Shown here piece by piece: positions 53,147 to 61,729 of a DNA stretch of 64,000 nt (position 1 is the stretch's first letter; each line of letters begins with the position of its first letter). Location of the stretch: NCBI RefSeq assembly GCF_019061305.1, contig NZ_JAHQZT010000006.1:124001-188000 (forward strand). The letters run 5' to 3'. This stretch comes from Marinobacterium weihaiense. GTDB taxonomy: Bacteria; Pseudomonadota; Gammaproteobacteria; Pseudomonadales; Balneatricaceae. A model generated the notes under the pieces. That model saw only the letters and a list, made by a program, of their open reading frames with translations. It was not told the origin of the DNA and did not search any database. A program made the position numbers and the translations under genes.

Positions 53147-54520
53147 ATGAGCGTTAAAGTGATCAAGCCGCTGAAGATCGCCGTGATCGGCTCCGGTATT
53201 TCCGGGCTGGCAGCCGCCTGGCTGCTGAATAAGCAGCACCAGGTCACACTGTTCGAAAAGGACGATCGCCCCGGCGGCCACTCCAACACTGTCAATGTTT
53301 CCACTCCCGACGGCGACTTGGCTGTTGACACCGGGTTCATTGTCTACAATCCGGTCAACTACCCCAACCTGGTGGAATTCTTCCAGGCGCTGGGCGTCCC
53401 CAGCCAGAAAACCGACATGTCGTTTGCCGTGTCAATCAACAAGGGTGCGCTGGAATACAGCGGCTGCGGTCTGGGCGGCGTGTTTGCGCAAAAGCGCAAC
53501 CTGTTGCGTCCCAATTACTGGAAAATGCTGTCCGATCTGCTGCGCTTCTACCGTGAAGCCCCCGAGCTGATCGACGCTCCCGAAGTGCAATCTCAAACCC
53601 TGGGCCAAATGCTGCACAGCCGTGGCTATGGCAAGACCTTCATTTATCAGCACCTGATCCCGATGGGCGCCGCCATCTGGTCGACCCCGGCCGATCAGAT
53701 GCTGGATTATCCCGCCGTGACCTTCCTGCGCTTCTGCCAGAACCACGGTCTGGTTCAGCTCAAGGACCGCCCACAATGGCGTACCGTCACCGGCGGCAGC
53801 CGCGAGTACGTCAACCGCATCTGCCGTGAACTGGGCGATGGCGTCCGTCTCAACAGCCGCGTTCACAAGATTCATCGTCGCGCCGGCAAGGCCATAGTCG
53901 AGTTCTTGCACGGCGCCACCGAAACCTTTGACCATGTGGTACTGGCCTGTCATGCCGATCAGGCCCTGTCGCTGCTGGCCGAACCCTCTGCAGACGAGCA
54001 GCGCCTGCTCAGCGTATTCCCCTATCAGCGCAACCGTGCCCTGCTGCATACCGATGCCGCTCTGATGCCGCGCCGCAAGGCCGCTTGGGCGAGCTGGAAC
54101 TACCTGACCGACAGTCAGGATACCAACAGTCAGCCGGATGCCATCTCCGTCACCTACTGGATGAATAATCTGCAGCATCTGCCGCCGGAGCATCCGGTAT
54201 TCGTCACCCTGAACCCGGTACAGGAGCCGGCCGAGGGCAAGATTCTGCGCAGTTTCCTGTATGACCACCCCGTGTTCAGCCTTGAGTCGATCGAGGCTCA
54301 GCAGAAGATCTGGTCACTGCAGGGACGCCAGAACACCTGGTTCTGCGGTGCCTACTTCGGTTATGGCTTCCATGAAGACGGCCTGCAGGCCGGTTTGGCC
54401 GTTGCCGAACAGCTTGGCGGCCTCAAACGCCCCTGGACACTGGACACCCCCAACAGTCGCATCCATGTCCACAACAATGAGCGCCCCCGAGTGGTCTGGC
54501 TGCCGGGAGCCGTGGCGTGA
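53147..54520 (+). CDS. FAD-dependent amine-oxidase-type oxidoreductase, first gene of the lipid operon
   Basis: A 457-residue flavoprotein. The FAD-binding N-terminus is KIAVIGSGISGLAAAWLLNKQHQVTLFEKDDRPGGHSNTV, followed by VDTGFIVYNPVNYPNLVEFF. The C-terminal FAD signature is WFCGAYFGYGFHEDGLQAGLAVAEQLG. It belongs to the group annotated as amine oxidase next to CFA synthase; in Rhodobacter a protein of this type acts in furan fatty acid synthesis as a fatty-acyl desaturase, and a similar step is inferred here. The stop overlaps the DUF1365 start as GTGA. The operon starts under an ECF11-like promoter. Confidence 0.9.
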   Translation: MSVKVIKPLKIAVIGSGISGLAAAWLLNKQHQVTLFEKDDRPGGHSNTVNVSTPDGDLAVDTGFIVYNPVNYPNLVEFFQALGVPSQKTDMSFAVSINKGALEYSGCGLGGVFAQKRNLLRPNYWKMLSDLLRFYREAPELIDAPEVQSQTLGQMLHSRGYGKTFIYQHLIPMGAAIWSTPADQMLDYPAVTFLRFCQNHGLVQLKDRPQWRTVTGGSREYVNRICRELGDGVRLNSRVHKIHRRAGKAIVEFLHGATETFDHVVLACHADQALSLLAEPSADEQRLLSVFPYQRNRALLHTDAALMPRRKAAWASWNYLTDSQDTNSQPDAISVTYWMNNLQHLPPEHPVFVTLNPVQEPAEGKILRSFLYDHPVFSLESIEAQQKIWSLQGRQNTWFCGAYFGYGFHEDGLQAGLAVAEQLGGLKRPWTLDTPNSRIHVHNNERPRVVWLPGAVA

Positions 54521-55314
54521 GCCGCTCCTGCCTGTATGCCGGCCAGGTGATGCACCACCGGATGAAACCGGCGCGTCACCGCTTCATTTATCGGGTCACC
54601 TCGATGCTGGTTGACCTGGAAGAACTGCCGCAGCTGGAGCGCCGTCTGAAACTGTTTTCACGCAACCGCTTCAACCTGTTCGGTTTCTACGACCGCGACC
54701 ATGGCGACGGCAGTGATCGCCCGCTGATCGACCAGGTCCGCGCCACCCTGTCGGAACAGGGCCTGGCGCTGGGCCAGGGCCGGGTGGAACTGCTCTGCTA
54801 CCCGCGCTTGCTGGGGTATGTGTTCAACCCGCTAAGCGTATTCTATTGTTACGATGAACAGGATCGGCTGGCGGCGATCCTTTATGAAGTCAGCAATACC
54901 TTCAATCAAAAGCACAACTACCTGATCCCGATCGAGGCCGATACGGATAGCCAAATCCGGCAAAGCTGTGACAAGGGGTTTTATGTTTCCCCCTTCATCA
55001 GCATGGCCACGCGCTACCACTTTCGCATGCAACCGCCCGAGCAGCGCGTCGCGGTCTGCATTCGCCAGACCGATGCCGAGGGGCCGGTGCTGCACGCCAC
55101 CTTTACTGGCATGCGCCAGCCGCTGACCGACCGTCAGTTGATCTCGACCTTTTTGCGTCATCCGCTGATGACCCTGAAGGTCATTGCCGGCATTCACTGG
55201 GAAGCACTGCGCATCTGGCGCAAGAAAGTGCCGTTGCAACCACGCCCGACACCACCCGCCGCCCGCACGACGCTTGTTACCAATCAAGGGGATGAACAGC
55301 ATGAAACCGTCTGA
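54517..55314 (+). CDS. DUF1365 family protein of the lipid operon
   Basis: A 265-residue protein with the DUF1365 markers LYAGQVMHHRMKPARHRFIYRVTSMLVDLEEL, RFNLFGFYDRDHGDGS, LLCYPRLLGYVFNPLSVFYCYD and EVSNTFNQKHNYLIP. The domain is regularly found between an FAD oxidoreductase and a CFA synthase-like methyltransferase; its own reaction is not established. It begins with GTG overlapping the upstream stop and overlaps the CFA synthase-like gene by 14 bp. Confidence 0.9.
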   Translation: MSRSCLYAGQVMHHRMKPARHRFIYRVTSMLVDLEELPQLERRLKLFSRNRFNLFGFYDRDHGDGSDRPLIDQVRATLSEQGLALGQGRVELLCYPRLLGYVFNPLSVFYCYDEQDRLAAILYEVSNTFNQKHNYLIPIEADTDSQIRQSCDKGFYVSPFISMATRYHFRMQPPEQRVAVCIRQTDAEGPVLHATFTGMRQPLTDRQLISTFLRHPLMTLKVIAGIHWEALRIWRKKVPLQPRPTPPAARTTLVTNQGDEQHETV

Positions 55315-56563
55315 ATACCGTACGCTGGACCCGGCACAGGTTCTGCCCAAGACCGGTTGGCTCAATCGCTGGTGCGTGAAGACCCTGCTCAATCATCTGC
55401 CCGATCTCGATTACGGCACCCTGGATCTGCAACTGCCGTCGGGCCAGCTGCTGCAGTTCGGCAAGGCGCGCGAACACCAGCCCCGTGCCGAGATCCGCAT
55501 TCACCATTACCGCGCCCTGCGTCGCCTGTTGCGCGGTGGCCCGGTGGGCTGGTCCGAGGCCTACATGGATGGTGACTGGGACAGCCCCGACCTGGTGTCA
55601 TTATTTCGCTGGGCACTGGGCAATGAGGCCAGCATTCAACGCATGGCCCGTGGCAACTGGCTGCTGCGCTCGCTCAATCGCCTGCGCCACCTGCGCCGCG
55701 CCAACACCCGCAGCGGCTCACGCCGCAACATCGCCTACCATTATGATCTGGGCAACGATTTCTATTCGCTCTGGCTGGACCCCAGCATGACCTACTCGGC
55801 GGCCCTCTATGCCGATGGCGCCGACAACCACGGCCCCGACGCCCTGCACGCTGCCCAGTTGAACAAGTACCGCCGCATCTGCACCCTGCTGAACCTGCAA
55901 CCGGGCCAGCGGGTGCTGGAGATCGGCTGCGGCTGGGGTGGCTTTGCCGAGCTGGCGGCGCGTGAATTCGGCGCCGACGTTCACGGCGTGACCCTTTCCG
56001 TGGAGCAGCTGCAATACGCCCGTGAACGGATCGAGCGGGCCGGTCTCAACGCGCACTGTCGCTTTACCCTGACCGACTACCGCGACCTGAGCGAACGCTA
56101 CGACCATATCGTCTCCATCGAGATGTTTGAGGCGGTGGGCGAAGAACACTGGCCGACCTATTTCAGCCAGGTACACCAGTGCCTCAAGCCCGGCGGCAAG
56201 GCGGTCCTGCAGATCATCAGCATTGAAGAGGCGCGCTTCGAGCGCTACCGCAACAGTGCCGACTTCATTCAGACCTATATCTTCCCGGGAGGCATGCTGC
56301 CCAGCCCGGAGCGCCTGCGTCAGGCCATTGCCGAGGGTGATCTTCAGCTGGAGCAGGAACAGACCTTTGCCCTGGGCTATGCCGATACCCTGCGCGAGTG
56401 GCGTCACAGCTTCATCGAACAGTGGCCGCGCATTCAGGCCCTGGCGCAGGAAAAGCGCTTTGATGAGCGTTTCCGCCGCATGTGGCTGTATTACCTGGCC
56501 TATTGTGAAGCCGGCTTCCGTCACGGCAGCATCGATGTCGGCCTGTATCAGCTGAGCCGATGA
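55301..56563 (+). CDS. cfa: Cyclopropane-fatty-acyl-phospholipid synthase-like SAM methyltransferase
   Basis: A 420-residue enzyme of the CFA family, which adds a methylene or methyl group from SAM to unsaturated acyl chains of membrane phospholipids. The N-terminal lipid-binding part is at 1-120. The catalytic part has IAYHYDLGNDFYSLWLDPSMTYSAALY, the SAM loop QRVLEIGCGWGGFAELAAREFG, VTLSVEQLQYARERI and SIEMFEAVGEEHW. In Rhodobacter a homologue (UfaM) methylates vaccenoyl chains as the first step to furan fatty acids. Which product is made here cannot be read from sequence. The frame opens at 55184 but the ATG at 55301 is right. Confidence 0.92.
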   Translation: MKPSEYRTLDPAQVLPKTGWLNRWCVKTLLNHLPDLDYGTLDLQLPSGQLLQFGKAREHQPRAEIRIHHYRALRRLLRGGPVGWSEAYMDGDWDSPDLVSLFRWALGNEASIQRMARGNWLLRSLNRLRHLRRANTRSGSRRNIAYHYDLGNDFYSLWLDPSMTYSAALYADGADNHGPDALHAAQLNKYRRICTLLNLQPGQRVLEIGCGWGGFAELAAREFGADVHGVTLSVEQLQYARERIERAGLNAHCRFTLTDYRDLSERYDHIVSIEMFEAVGEEHWPTYFSQVHQCLKPGGKAVLQIISIEEARFERYRNSADFIQTYIFPGGMLPSPERLRQAIAEGDLQLEQEQTFALGYADTLREWRHSFIEQWPRIQALAQEKRFDERFRRMWLYYLAYCEAGFRHGSIDVGLYQLSR

Positions 56564-57843
56564 GCCTGTCGCGGCCACAGCTGCTGGCCTACAGCCTGCC
56601 GGCGCTGCCGCTGGCCATTCCCACCGTGGGGCTTTATGTGCTCCTGCCCAGCTGGTATGTGGAACACTGGCAGCTGGCGCTGGGCCTGGTCGGCCTGCTG
56701 CTGATGCTGGCCCGTCTTAGCGACCTGCTGACCGACCCGCTGATCGGCTACTGGCTGGACAGTGGCCACCCGCAACGCTTTCATCACTTCATCATCTCCG
56801 GTGCCCTGCTCTGCATTCCCGGCCTTTGGCTGCTAATACGGCCCCCGACGGCGGCGCCCGCGCTCGCCCTGCTGGCAGGCTCGGTGCTGCTGTATCTGGG
56901 TTGGACACTGGTGCAGGTACCCTATCTGAGCTGGCTTACGGCCCTGAGCCGCAACAGCTACCAGCGTGCCCGTGCGGCCAGCTGGCGGGAAGGGCTCACC
57001 CTGATCGGTCTGCTGGTATCGGCCGCCCTGCCGGCACTTGGGCTGAGCCTTGGCGTCAGCACGGGCCAGGTGCTGACCTGGATCGCGCTTGCCACACTGC
57101 TGCCGGGAGCGCTGGCCCTGTTCTGGCTGTTGCGGTGCACGCCCCTGCCGACCTGCGCCCAACCTCCGTCGCAGCTACCACTCTGGCCAGCGTTGCGCGA
57201 TACCCTGCTGCATAATCCTCCGGCCCGAACACTGCTTGGCAGCTGGCTGTTCAACGGCATCGCCAACGGTGTGCCCGCCGTGCTATTTCCGCTCTATATC
57301 AGCCGCACCCTGGGCGGCGGGGAAGCCGACCGGGGGCTGCTGATTCTGATCTACTTCGGCGCCGCCATCCTGTCACTGCCGCTGTGGCTGGCCCTGAGTC
57401 GTCGTCTGCACAAGGTTAGAATCTGGCAGGGTGCCATGCTGTTTGCGGTCATCGCCTTCGTGCCCGCCACCCTGCTGGGCGAGGGCGACCTGTTGCTGTT
57501 CATTCCCGTTTGCATTCTCACCGGACTCGCCCTGGGCGCTGACCTGGCGCTGCCCCACGCCCTGCAGGCCGAGGTGTGTGACTGGGACCGGATGCACTTC
57601 AACCGCGAGCGGCGTGGTCTGCTGTTTGCGTGCTGGAACGGGGCCAACAAGCTGGCCCTGGCGCTGGCGGCCATGATCGGACTGGGCCTGCTGCAGCTGG
57701 CGGAGCAGCTGGCCCCCGCCCAGGCACCCTGGCTGCTGGCGCTGATCTACGCCGGCGTGCCCTGCGTAATGAAAATCATCGCAGTGGCCTGGCTGAAGGA
57801 CTTCCCACTGCAGCTGCCGTTGCGGCAGCAGCCTGGCACCTGA
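56560..57843 (+). CDS. MFS transporter (GPH/MelB-like) of the lipid operon
   Basis: A 427-residue membrane protein with about 12 hydrophobic segments. The markers LARLSDLLTDPLIGYWLDS and GADLALPHALQAEVCDWDRMHFNRERRGLLFACWNGANKLALALA resemble sugar:cation symporters of the GPH group. Orthologues sit in the same CFA/DUF1365 clusters and their substrate is not known. It starts by ATGA overlap with the methyltransferase. Confidence 0.88.
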   Translation: MSLSRPQLLAYSLPALPLAIPTVGLYVLLPSWYVEHWQLALGLVGLLLMLARLSDLLTDPLIGYWLDSGHPQRFHHFIISGALLCIPGLWLLIRPPTAAPALALLAGSVLLYLGWTLVQVPYLSWLTALSRNSYQRARAASWREGLTLIGLLVSAALPALGLSLGVSTGQVLTWIALATLLPGALALFWLLRCTPLPTCAQPPSQLPLWPALRDTLLHNPPARTLLGSWLFNGIANGVPAVLFPLYISRTLGGGEADRGLLILIYFGAAILSLPLWLALSRRLHKVRIWQGAMLFAVIAFVPATLLGEGDLLLFIPVCILTGLALGADLALPHALQAEVCDWDRMHFNRERRGLLFACWNGANKLALALAAMIGLGLLQLAEQLAPAQAPWLLALIYAGVPCVMKIIAVAWLKDFPLQLPLRQQPGT

Positions 57844-57864
57844 CCTAAACCGATGGAGAGGCCC

Positions 57865-58422
57865 ATGCGGATTAAACAGGTTTTGCTTGTTCTGTTGACT
57901 CTACTGGTAACCGGATGCTCACCAATGAAAACAGACCCGTTAAGCCAACAAGGCCCGACACTCAAGATCGAAGATTTTTTCCAGGGCAAGGTATATGCCT
58001 GGGGCATTTTCGAGGACCGTTTCGGTAACCTGCGACGCCAGTTCCAGGTTGAAATCGATGGCGACTGGAACGGCGAACGTCTGGTACTCGACGAGAAATT
58101 TCTGTACGGCGATGGCGAGCGCGACCGCCGCGTCTGGACCATCACGCCTACCGGCGATGGCCGTTATATCGGCCGCGCGGATGACATCATCGGCACGGCC
58201 GAGGGCATCAGCGAAGGCAACCGCTTGAACTGGCGTTACAAGATGGAACTCAAGGTCGGTGACGGCAGCTGGAAGGTCGCCTTCGACGACTGGATGTACC
58301 TGCAGCCGGGCAATGTGCTGGTCAATAAGGCGGAAGTGCGCAAATGGGGGGTTCAGCTGGGCGTGGTTACCCTGTTCTTCATGCACGCCGATCAGCTTAA
58401 AGAAGCGCCGTTCAGTTTGTAA
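57865..58422 (+). CDS. DUF3833 lipoprotein of the lipid operon
   Basis: A 185-residue lipoprotein. The lipobox is LLTLLVTGCSPMK, cleaved before Cys18 or nearby. The mature domain is DUF3833: IEDFFQGKVYAWGIFEDRFGNLRRQFQVEIDGDWNGERLVLDEKFLYGDGERDRRVWTITPTGDGRY. The start at 57865 has GGAGAGGCCC upstream; an ATG at 57853 is possible but lacks a site. DUF3833 proteins often close such operons. Function unknown. Confidence 0.88.
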   Translation: MRIKQVLLVLLTLLVTGCSPMKTDPLSQQGPTLKIEDFFQGKVYAWGIFEDRFGNLRRQFQVEIDGDWNGERLVLDEKFLYGDGERDRRVWTITPTGDGRYIGRADDIIGTAEGISEGNRLNWRYKMELKVGDGSWKVAFDDWMYLQPGNVLVNKAEVRKWGVQLGVVTLFFMHADQLKEAPFSL

Positions 58423-58452
58423 CGTACGTATACAAGTGTCTTTCGGAACGGT

Positions 58453-58884
58453 TCATTCGGCGGCGATACGCCGCCGAACTCGTTGCAAAAATCGTCCGAT
58501 GAGCGGCAGTTTCAAGTACACCGGGGCGCTGTCCCAGTAGTCCAGATGTTCGGTAATCAACCCTTGTGCATTGACCTGTACCCGGCTGCACCCTTCTACC
58601 GCGAGCGTGCCGATCACCGGCAGCTCGGCCCTGAAGTGCCAGCGCAGCCAACCGGTTGCGCTGGCGGCATGCCAACAGATATCGTCGACATGGAAGTCCG
58701 GTCGACCGGCACGGGCAAACATGTCCATCAGCAGATGACGCATGGCCTCACGCCCGTGGAGGTCATTGAACGGATCACGAAAGTGGACATCGTCACTGAC
58801 CAGTCGACACAGCTCATCCACGCGCTCCGGCGTCAATGCCGCAAAGCACTCGGCGTAGGCGGTCAGCGCCTGCTCGGCGCTCAA
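58453..58884 (-). CDS. SnoaL-like / nuclear transport factor 2 fold protein
   Basis: A 143-residue small alpha+beta barrel protein with the NTF2-like pattern ALTAYAECFAALTPERVDELCRLVSDDVHFRDPFNDLHGREAMRHLLMDMF and WLRWHFRAELPVIGTLAVEGCSRVQV. It starts with a TTG overlapping the SDR stop; no ATG is near, so the start is a weak point. It is convergent with DUF3833 and coupled to the SDR gene. Proteins like this accompany CFA/DUF1365 clusters; the enzyme activity, if any, is unknown. Confidence 0.85.
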   Translation of the reverse strand: MSAEQALTAYAECFAALTPERVDELCRLVSDDVHFRDPFNDLHGREAMRHLLMDMFARAGRPDFHVDDICWHAASATGWLRWHFRAELPVIGTLAVEGCSRVQVNAQGLITEHLDYWDSAPVYLKLPLIGRFLQRVRRRIAAE

Positions 58885-59660
58885 AATCCTGTACTCCGCT
58901 TCACCAGCCGGAAGTACAGGCCGTAAGGCAGCTGACGCAGCAATGCCAGGCTGCGTGCAAAACGCCCGGGGAAACGGATCTCGAAGCGGCGGCTGTGCAG
59001 GCCGGCGACCAGTTGACGCGCGGCCTCATGCGGGGAGATCAGCTGCGGCATTTCAAACGGGTTCTGATCCGTCAGCGGCGTCTTCACAAACCCGGGGTTG
59101 ATTACCTGCAGGCGTACGCCCGATCCCTGCAGCTCGACCTGCAATGCTTCGCAGGCATTTACCAGCGCCGCCTTGCTGGCACCGTAGGCCGCCGCCGTCG
59201 GCAAGCCACGGTAACTGGCCAGAGAGGCGGTACAGGCAATCTGACCACTGCCCCGCCGACGCATGCGCGGCAGGATCGCTTCCAGCCCGGCCATCACCGC
59301 AAAGTAGTTGATGTCCATCAGCTCACGGCAGGTCGCGACATTCAGCTCGTTCAACGGCATCGGCTGATGATTGCCGGCATTCAGAATAACCAGATCCGGC
59401 AGTTTCCATTCCGCTTCGATCTGCGCCAGCGCCGTTTCATAACGGCCAGGCTCGGTCACATCCATCACCAGCGGCAGAATACGCCCGTAGAGGTCACGCT
59501 GCCGGGCCTCCTGCCGCAGTTCCTGCAAGGGCTCCAGCCTGCGCCCGCTGACGATCACGTCGGATCCTTCTTCCGCCAGGCGCAGCGCCGTGGCACGTCC
59601 TATACCGGTGCCGGCACCGGTAATCCAGACCAGTGGCCAGCGGGGCAATGCGGTATTCAT
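58881..59660 (-). CDS. Short-chain dehydrogenase/reductase family protein
   Basis: A 259-residue Rossmann oxidoreductase. The NAD(P)-binding loop is VWITGAGTGIGRATALRLAEEGSDVIVSGRR, followed by LVILNAGNHQPMPL, the Ser and YxxxK active site in CTASLASYRGLPTAAAYGASKAALVN and the later NPGFVKTPLTD. The cofactor loop's SGRR basic pair suggests NADP(H). It precedes and is coupled to the SnoaL-like gene, and belongs by position to the lipid-modification cluster. The substrate is unknown. Confidence 0.9.
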   Translation of the reverse strand: MNTALPRWPLVWITGAGTGIGRATALRLAEEGSDVIVSGRRLEPLQELRQEARQRDLYGRILPLVMDVTEPGRYETALAQIEAEWKLPDLVILNAGNHQPMPLNELNVATCRELMDINYFAVMAGLEAILPRMRRRGSGQIACTASLASYRGLPTAAAYGASKAALVNACEALQVELQGSGVRLQVINPGFVKTPLTDQNPFEMPQLISPHEAARQLVAGLHSRRFEIRFPGRFARSLALLRQLPYGLYFRLVKRSTGF

Positions 59661-59764
59661 CCATCTTTCTCCTGTATCACGTTGGCGGCCTCCACTGCGG
59701 ACACACCCGAAAACGATTGCATGCTGTCTGACGCCAACGGCTCATCACAGTGGCCCGAAAGACA

Positions 59765-60940
59765 TCAATCACTCTTGAGCTCTGCGGTCAAACGCCGAAA
59801 TTCGTTGAGCATCCGTTCATTTTTGAAGACCCGCACATCCGGCATCTGCAGGGCGACCAGTTGGTCAAAGGTCCGGCCGCCTTGACGGATCATGGATACC
59901 ACGTTGGAACTCAAGGCAACAGTATCATAGGTGTTTTCGGCAACGGCCTGCTGGCGACGGTTCACCTCAAGCGCCTTGCCCACCTGATGCAGCTGCTGTT
60001 GCAAGATCTGCATGTACAGGCCAACGACCTGGCGGGTCAACTGGTTCGCCTCGATGTTTGCCTGAAGGGTCGCGCGATTGTCACCGCCACGCATCAAGTT
60101 GCGTGACGCCTGGATGTTGGCGTCGGCCGCTTCCCTGAAGCTTTCAAGCTTTGGCAGATACTCGTTCTTCACATCGTGGATAAACTGCTCCTGCATCAAC
60201 CCCACCATGCGGTGCAGCACGACCACCATGCCGTAGTACTGCTTGCTGTACGCAAGGTCTTCACCCGATGCAGCAACCATCTCAACCAGCTGACCGGTCA
60301 CCTCCCGAATACTGTTGAACACGACCGTCATCTGAACCATGTCATCGCCCACAACGGAGGCAAGCAGACTTTGCAGTTGCGCTTCACTGAGTGAAAGGCC
60401 CAACTCATCCAGCGCAATGCGCAGTGCCTCAACAACCTCTGTCTGGCTGGACTGATACGCCTTGAGATTGGTGTCAGCGGATATGATCAGCCGATCATAG
60501 TCACCCCGAGTGCTGGCCACCATACGCTTGAGCGTATCACCGGGAATCAGTTTGGATTTTAGACTTTCGTCCTCGGCCGGTGCGAGCACCCGCTCGGCAC
60601 GCAGCATACTGAGTGTACGCTGCTGTTCGGCGATCTTGACTTCAAGCGCTCGGTATTGGCTGCGCAGCTCGTTGATCCGTGAAGATTCGAACAGGGCCAT
60701 CGCCTCGTCCAGCATCTCATCCAGATCGCTGCGGGCGCTGCTCTGGTCACGCCCGAACAGCCTGGACGGCTGCAGCGTTTTGATCTCATCGTGCAAGGTA
60801 ACGGCTTCTTGCAGCGACTCAAGTACATCACGGGTATCGTAGTCGAGCAGTTCCTTGCGCTCGGCTTGCGTGGCCCCTGCCCCGCCTGACAACAGGGCAA
60901 GGAACACCGCCGCGGCGGTAAACAGCTTTCTGGATCGCAT
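59765..60940 (-). CDS. Unrecognised exported all-helical protein
   Basis: A 391-residue protein I do not recognise. It has a signal peptide (MRSRKLFTAAAVFLALLSGGAGA). The rest is nearly all helical and rich in Glu, Gln, Leu and Ala: ELLDYDTRDVLESLQEAVTLHDEIKTL, LRSQYRALEVKIAEQQRTLSMLRAE (coiled coil), then VVEALRIALDELGLSLSEAQLQSLLASVVGDDMVQM and a C-terminal VNRRQQAVAENTYDTVALSSNVVSMIRQGGRTFDQLVALQMPDVRVFKNERMLNEFRRL. It has no Cys and no membrane anchor after the signal, so it is likely periplasmic. The DUF6134-like gene lies upstream in the same direction (94-bp gap with a REP-like palindrome). Confidence 0.8.
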   Translation of the reverse strand: MRSRKLFTAAAVFLALLSGGAGATQAERKELLDYDTRDVLESLQEAVTLHDEIKTLQPSRLFGRDQSSARSDLDEMLDEAMALFESSRINELRSQYRALEVKIAEQQRTLSMLRAERVLAPAEDESLKSKLIPGDTLKRMVASTRGDYDRLIISADTNLKAYQSSQTEVVEALRIALDELGLSLSEAQLQSLLASVVGDDMVQMTVVFNSIREVTGQLVEMVAASGEDLAYSKQYYGMVVVLHRMVGLMQEQFIHDVKNEYLPKLESFREAADANIQASRNLMRGGDNRATLQANIEANQLTRQVVGLYMQILQQQLHQVGKALEVNRRQQAVAENTYDTVALSSNVVSMIRQGGRTFDQLVALQMPDVRVFKNERMLNEFRRLTAELKSD

Positions 60941-60969
60941 ATAGGGTAATTTCCGTTTTCAACTCATGC

Positions 60970-61022
60970 CGGCACGCGTCGCGGCTGGCCGCGACCAGCC
61001 CCCACAGGCGGCTGCTACAGGT
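60970..61022. repeat. REP-like palindromic element
   Basis: GTCGCGGC (60978-60985), a 2-nt loop and GCCGCGAC (60988-60995) form a perfect hairpin. The right side continues with CCCCCACAGG and GCTGCTACAGG, resembling the CTACAGG tails of Pseudomonas-type REP sequences. It lies in the gap between two minus-strand genes. Confidence 0.5.
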
Positions 61023-61033
61023 GCTCAAGGGCG

Positions 61034-61729
61034 TCAGCCATTGTGCCGATGTTCGGTGTCGGGCCGCAGCCGCACCCGAATGCGACTGCCATCACGGGCA
61101 CTGAACTCCATGCCCAGCCAGCGCCCCTGCTCATCATACCAGCTCAGGGTATTGTTGAGCTCACCGCCCAGACGGTAGCGTGTCGCCATGACAGATTCAC
61201 CGCCGATCTGCAGCGCTTCCCGGGCCTGGAGTTCTACATTCAGCGAGCTGACCTCACCGGTTAAGGTATTCAACAATTCAGACTGGCGCACCAGATGCGG
61301 GTGCCAGTGGTTCGAGGTGAGCAGGCGGTCGCCCAGTCGCACCGGCGACCGACCCGGCTCCAGCCGGTAAAGGCCATCTTCACGGCGCTGAAAACGGTAG
61401 TCGCGGGCCTCGCCATCATCGTTAATGCGCACATCAAGACGGCTCAGACGGTCAGCCCCCTGCCAGACCTCATTGGCCCGGTAGCGGTAATCGTATCGAA
61501 ACAGGCCCAGCACTCTGATTTGCAGCGCCATCTCGACCGCCACTTCCAGCGTCTGTGCATCCGAACGGCTGAAATCCAGCCGGTAATGACCGATGGGCTT
61601 GCCCTTGCGCTCCACGGAGTAGGTGGCAGAGTCGCCATAGAGCTGCAACGGGTCGACCGCAAGCGCCGGCAGCGCCAGCATCCACAGTCCCAGAAACCAT
61701 AATCCCAATACGAAAACGGACGTGCGCAT
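61034..61729 (-). CDS. Exported DUF6134/DUF3108-like protein
   Basis: A 231-residue exported protein. The signal peptide MRTSVFVLGLWFLGLWMLALPALA is followed by a beta-rich domain with ATYSVERKGKPIGHYRLDFSR, ALQIRVLGLFRYDYRYRANEVWQGADRLSRLDVRINDDGEARDYRF and SNHWHPHLVRQSELLNTLTGEV. This matches the DUF6134 pattern (something like a lipid/carbohydrate binding barrel). Function unknown. The start at 61729 is abutted by the T-run of the terminator that follows the upstream mcp, so expression may be coupled or attenuated. Confidence 0.8.
   Translation of the reverse strand: MRTSVFVLGLWFLGLWMLALPALAVDPLQLYGDSATYSVERKGKPIGHYRLDFSRSDAQTLEVAVEMALQIRVLGLFRYDYRYRANEVWQGADRLSRLDVRINDDGEARDYRFQRREDGLYRLEPGRSPVRLGDRLLTSNHWHPHLVRQSELLNTLTGEVSSLNVELQAREALQIGGESVMATRYRLGGELNNTLSWYDEQGRWLGMEFSARDGSRIRVRLRPDTEHRHNG

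Noticed and set aside
58412-58675. An 87-codon minus-strand frame
   Set aside because: It overlaps the SnoaL-like gene in another frame and lacks a domain.
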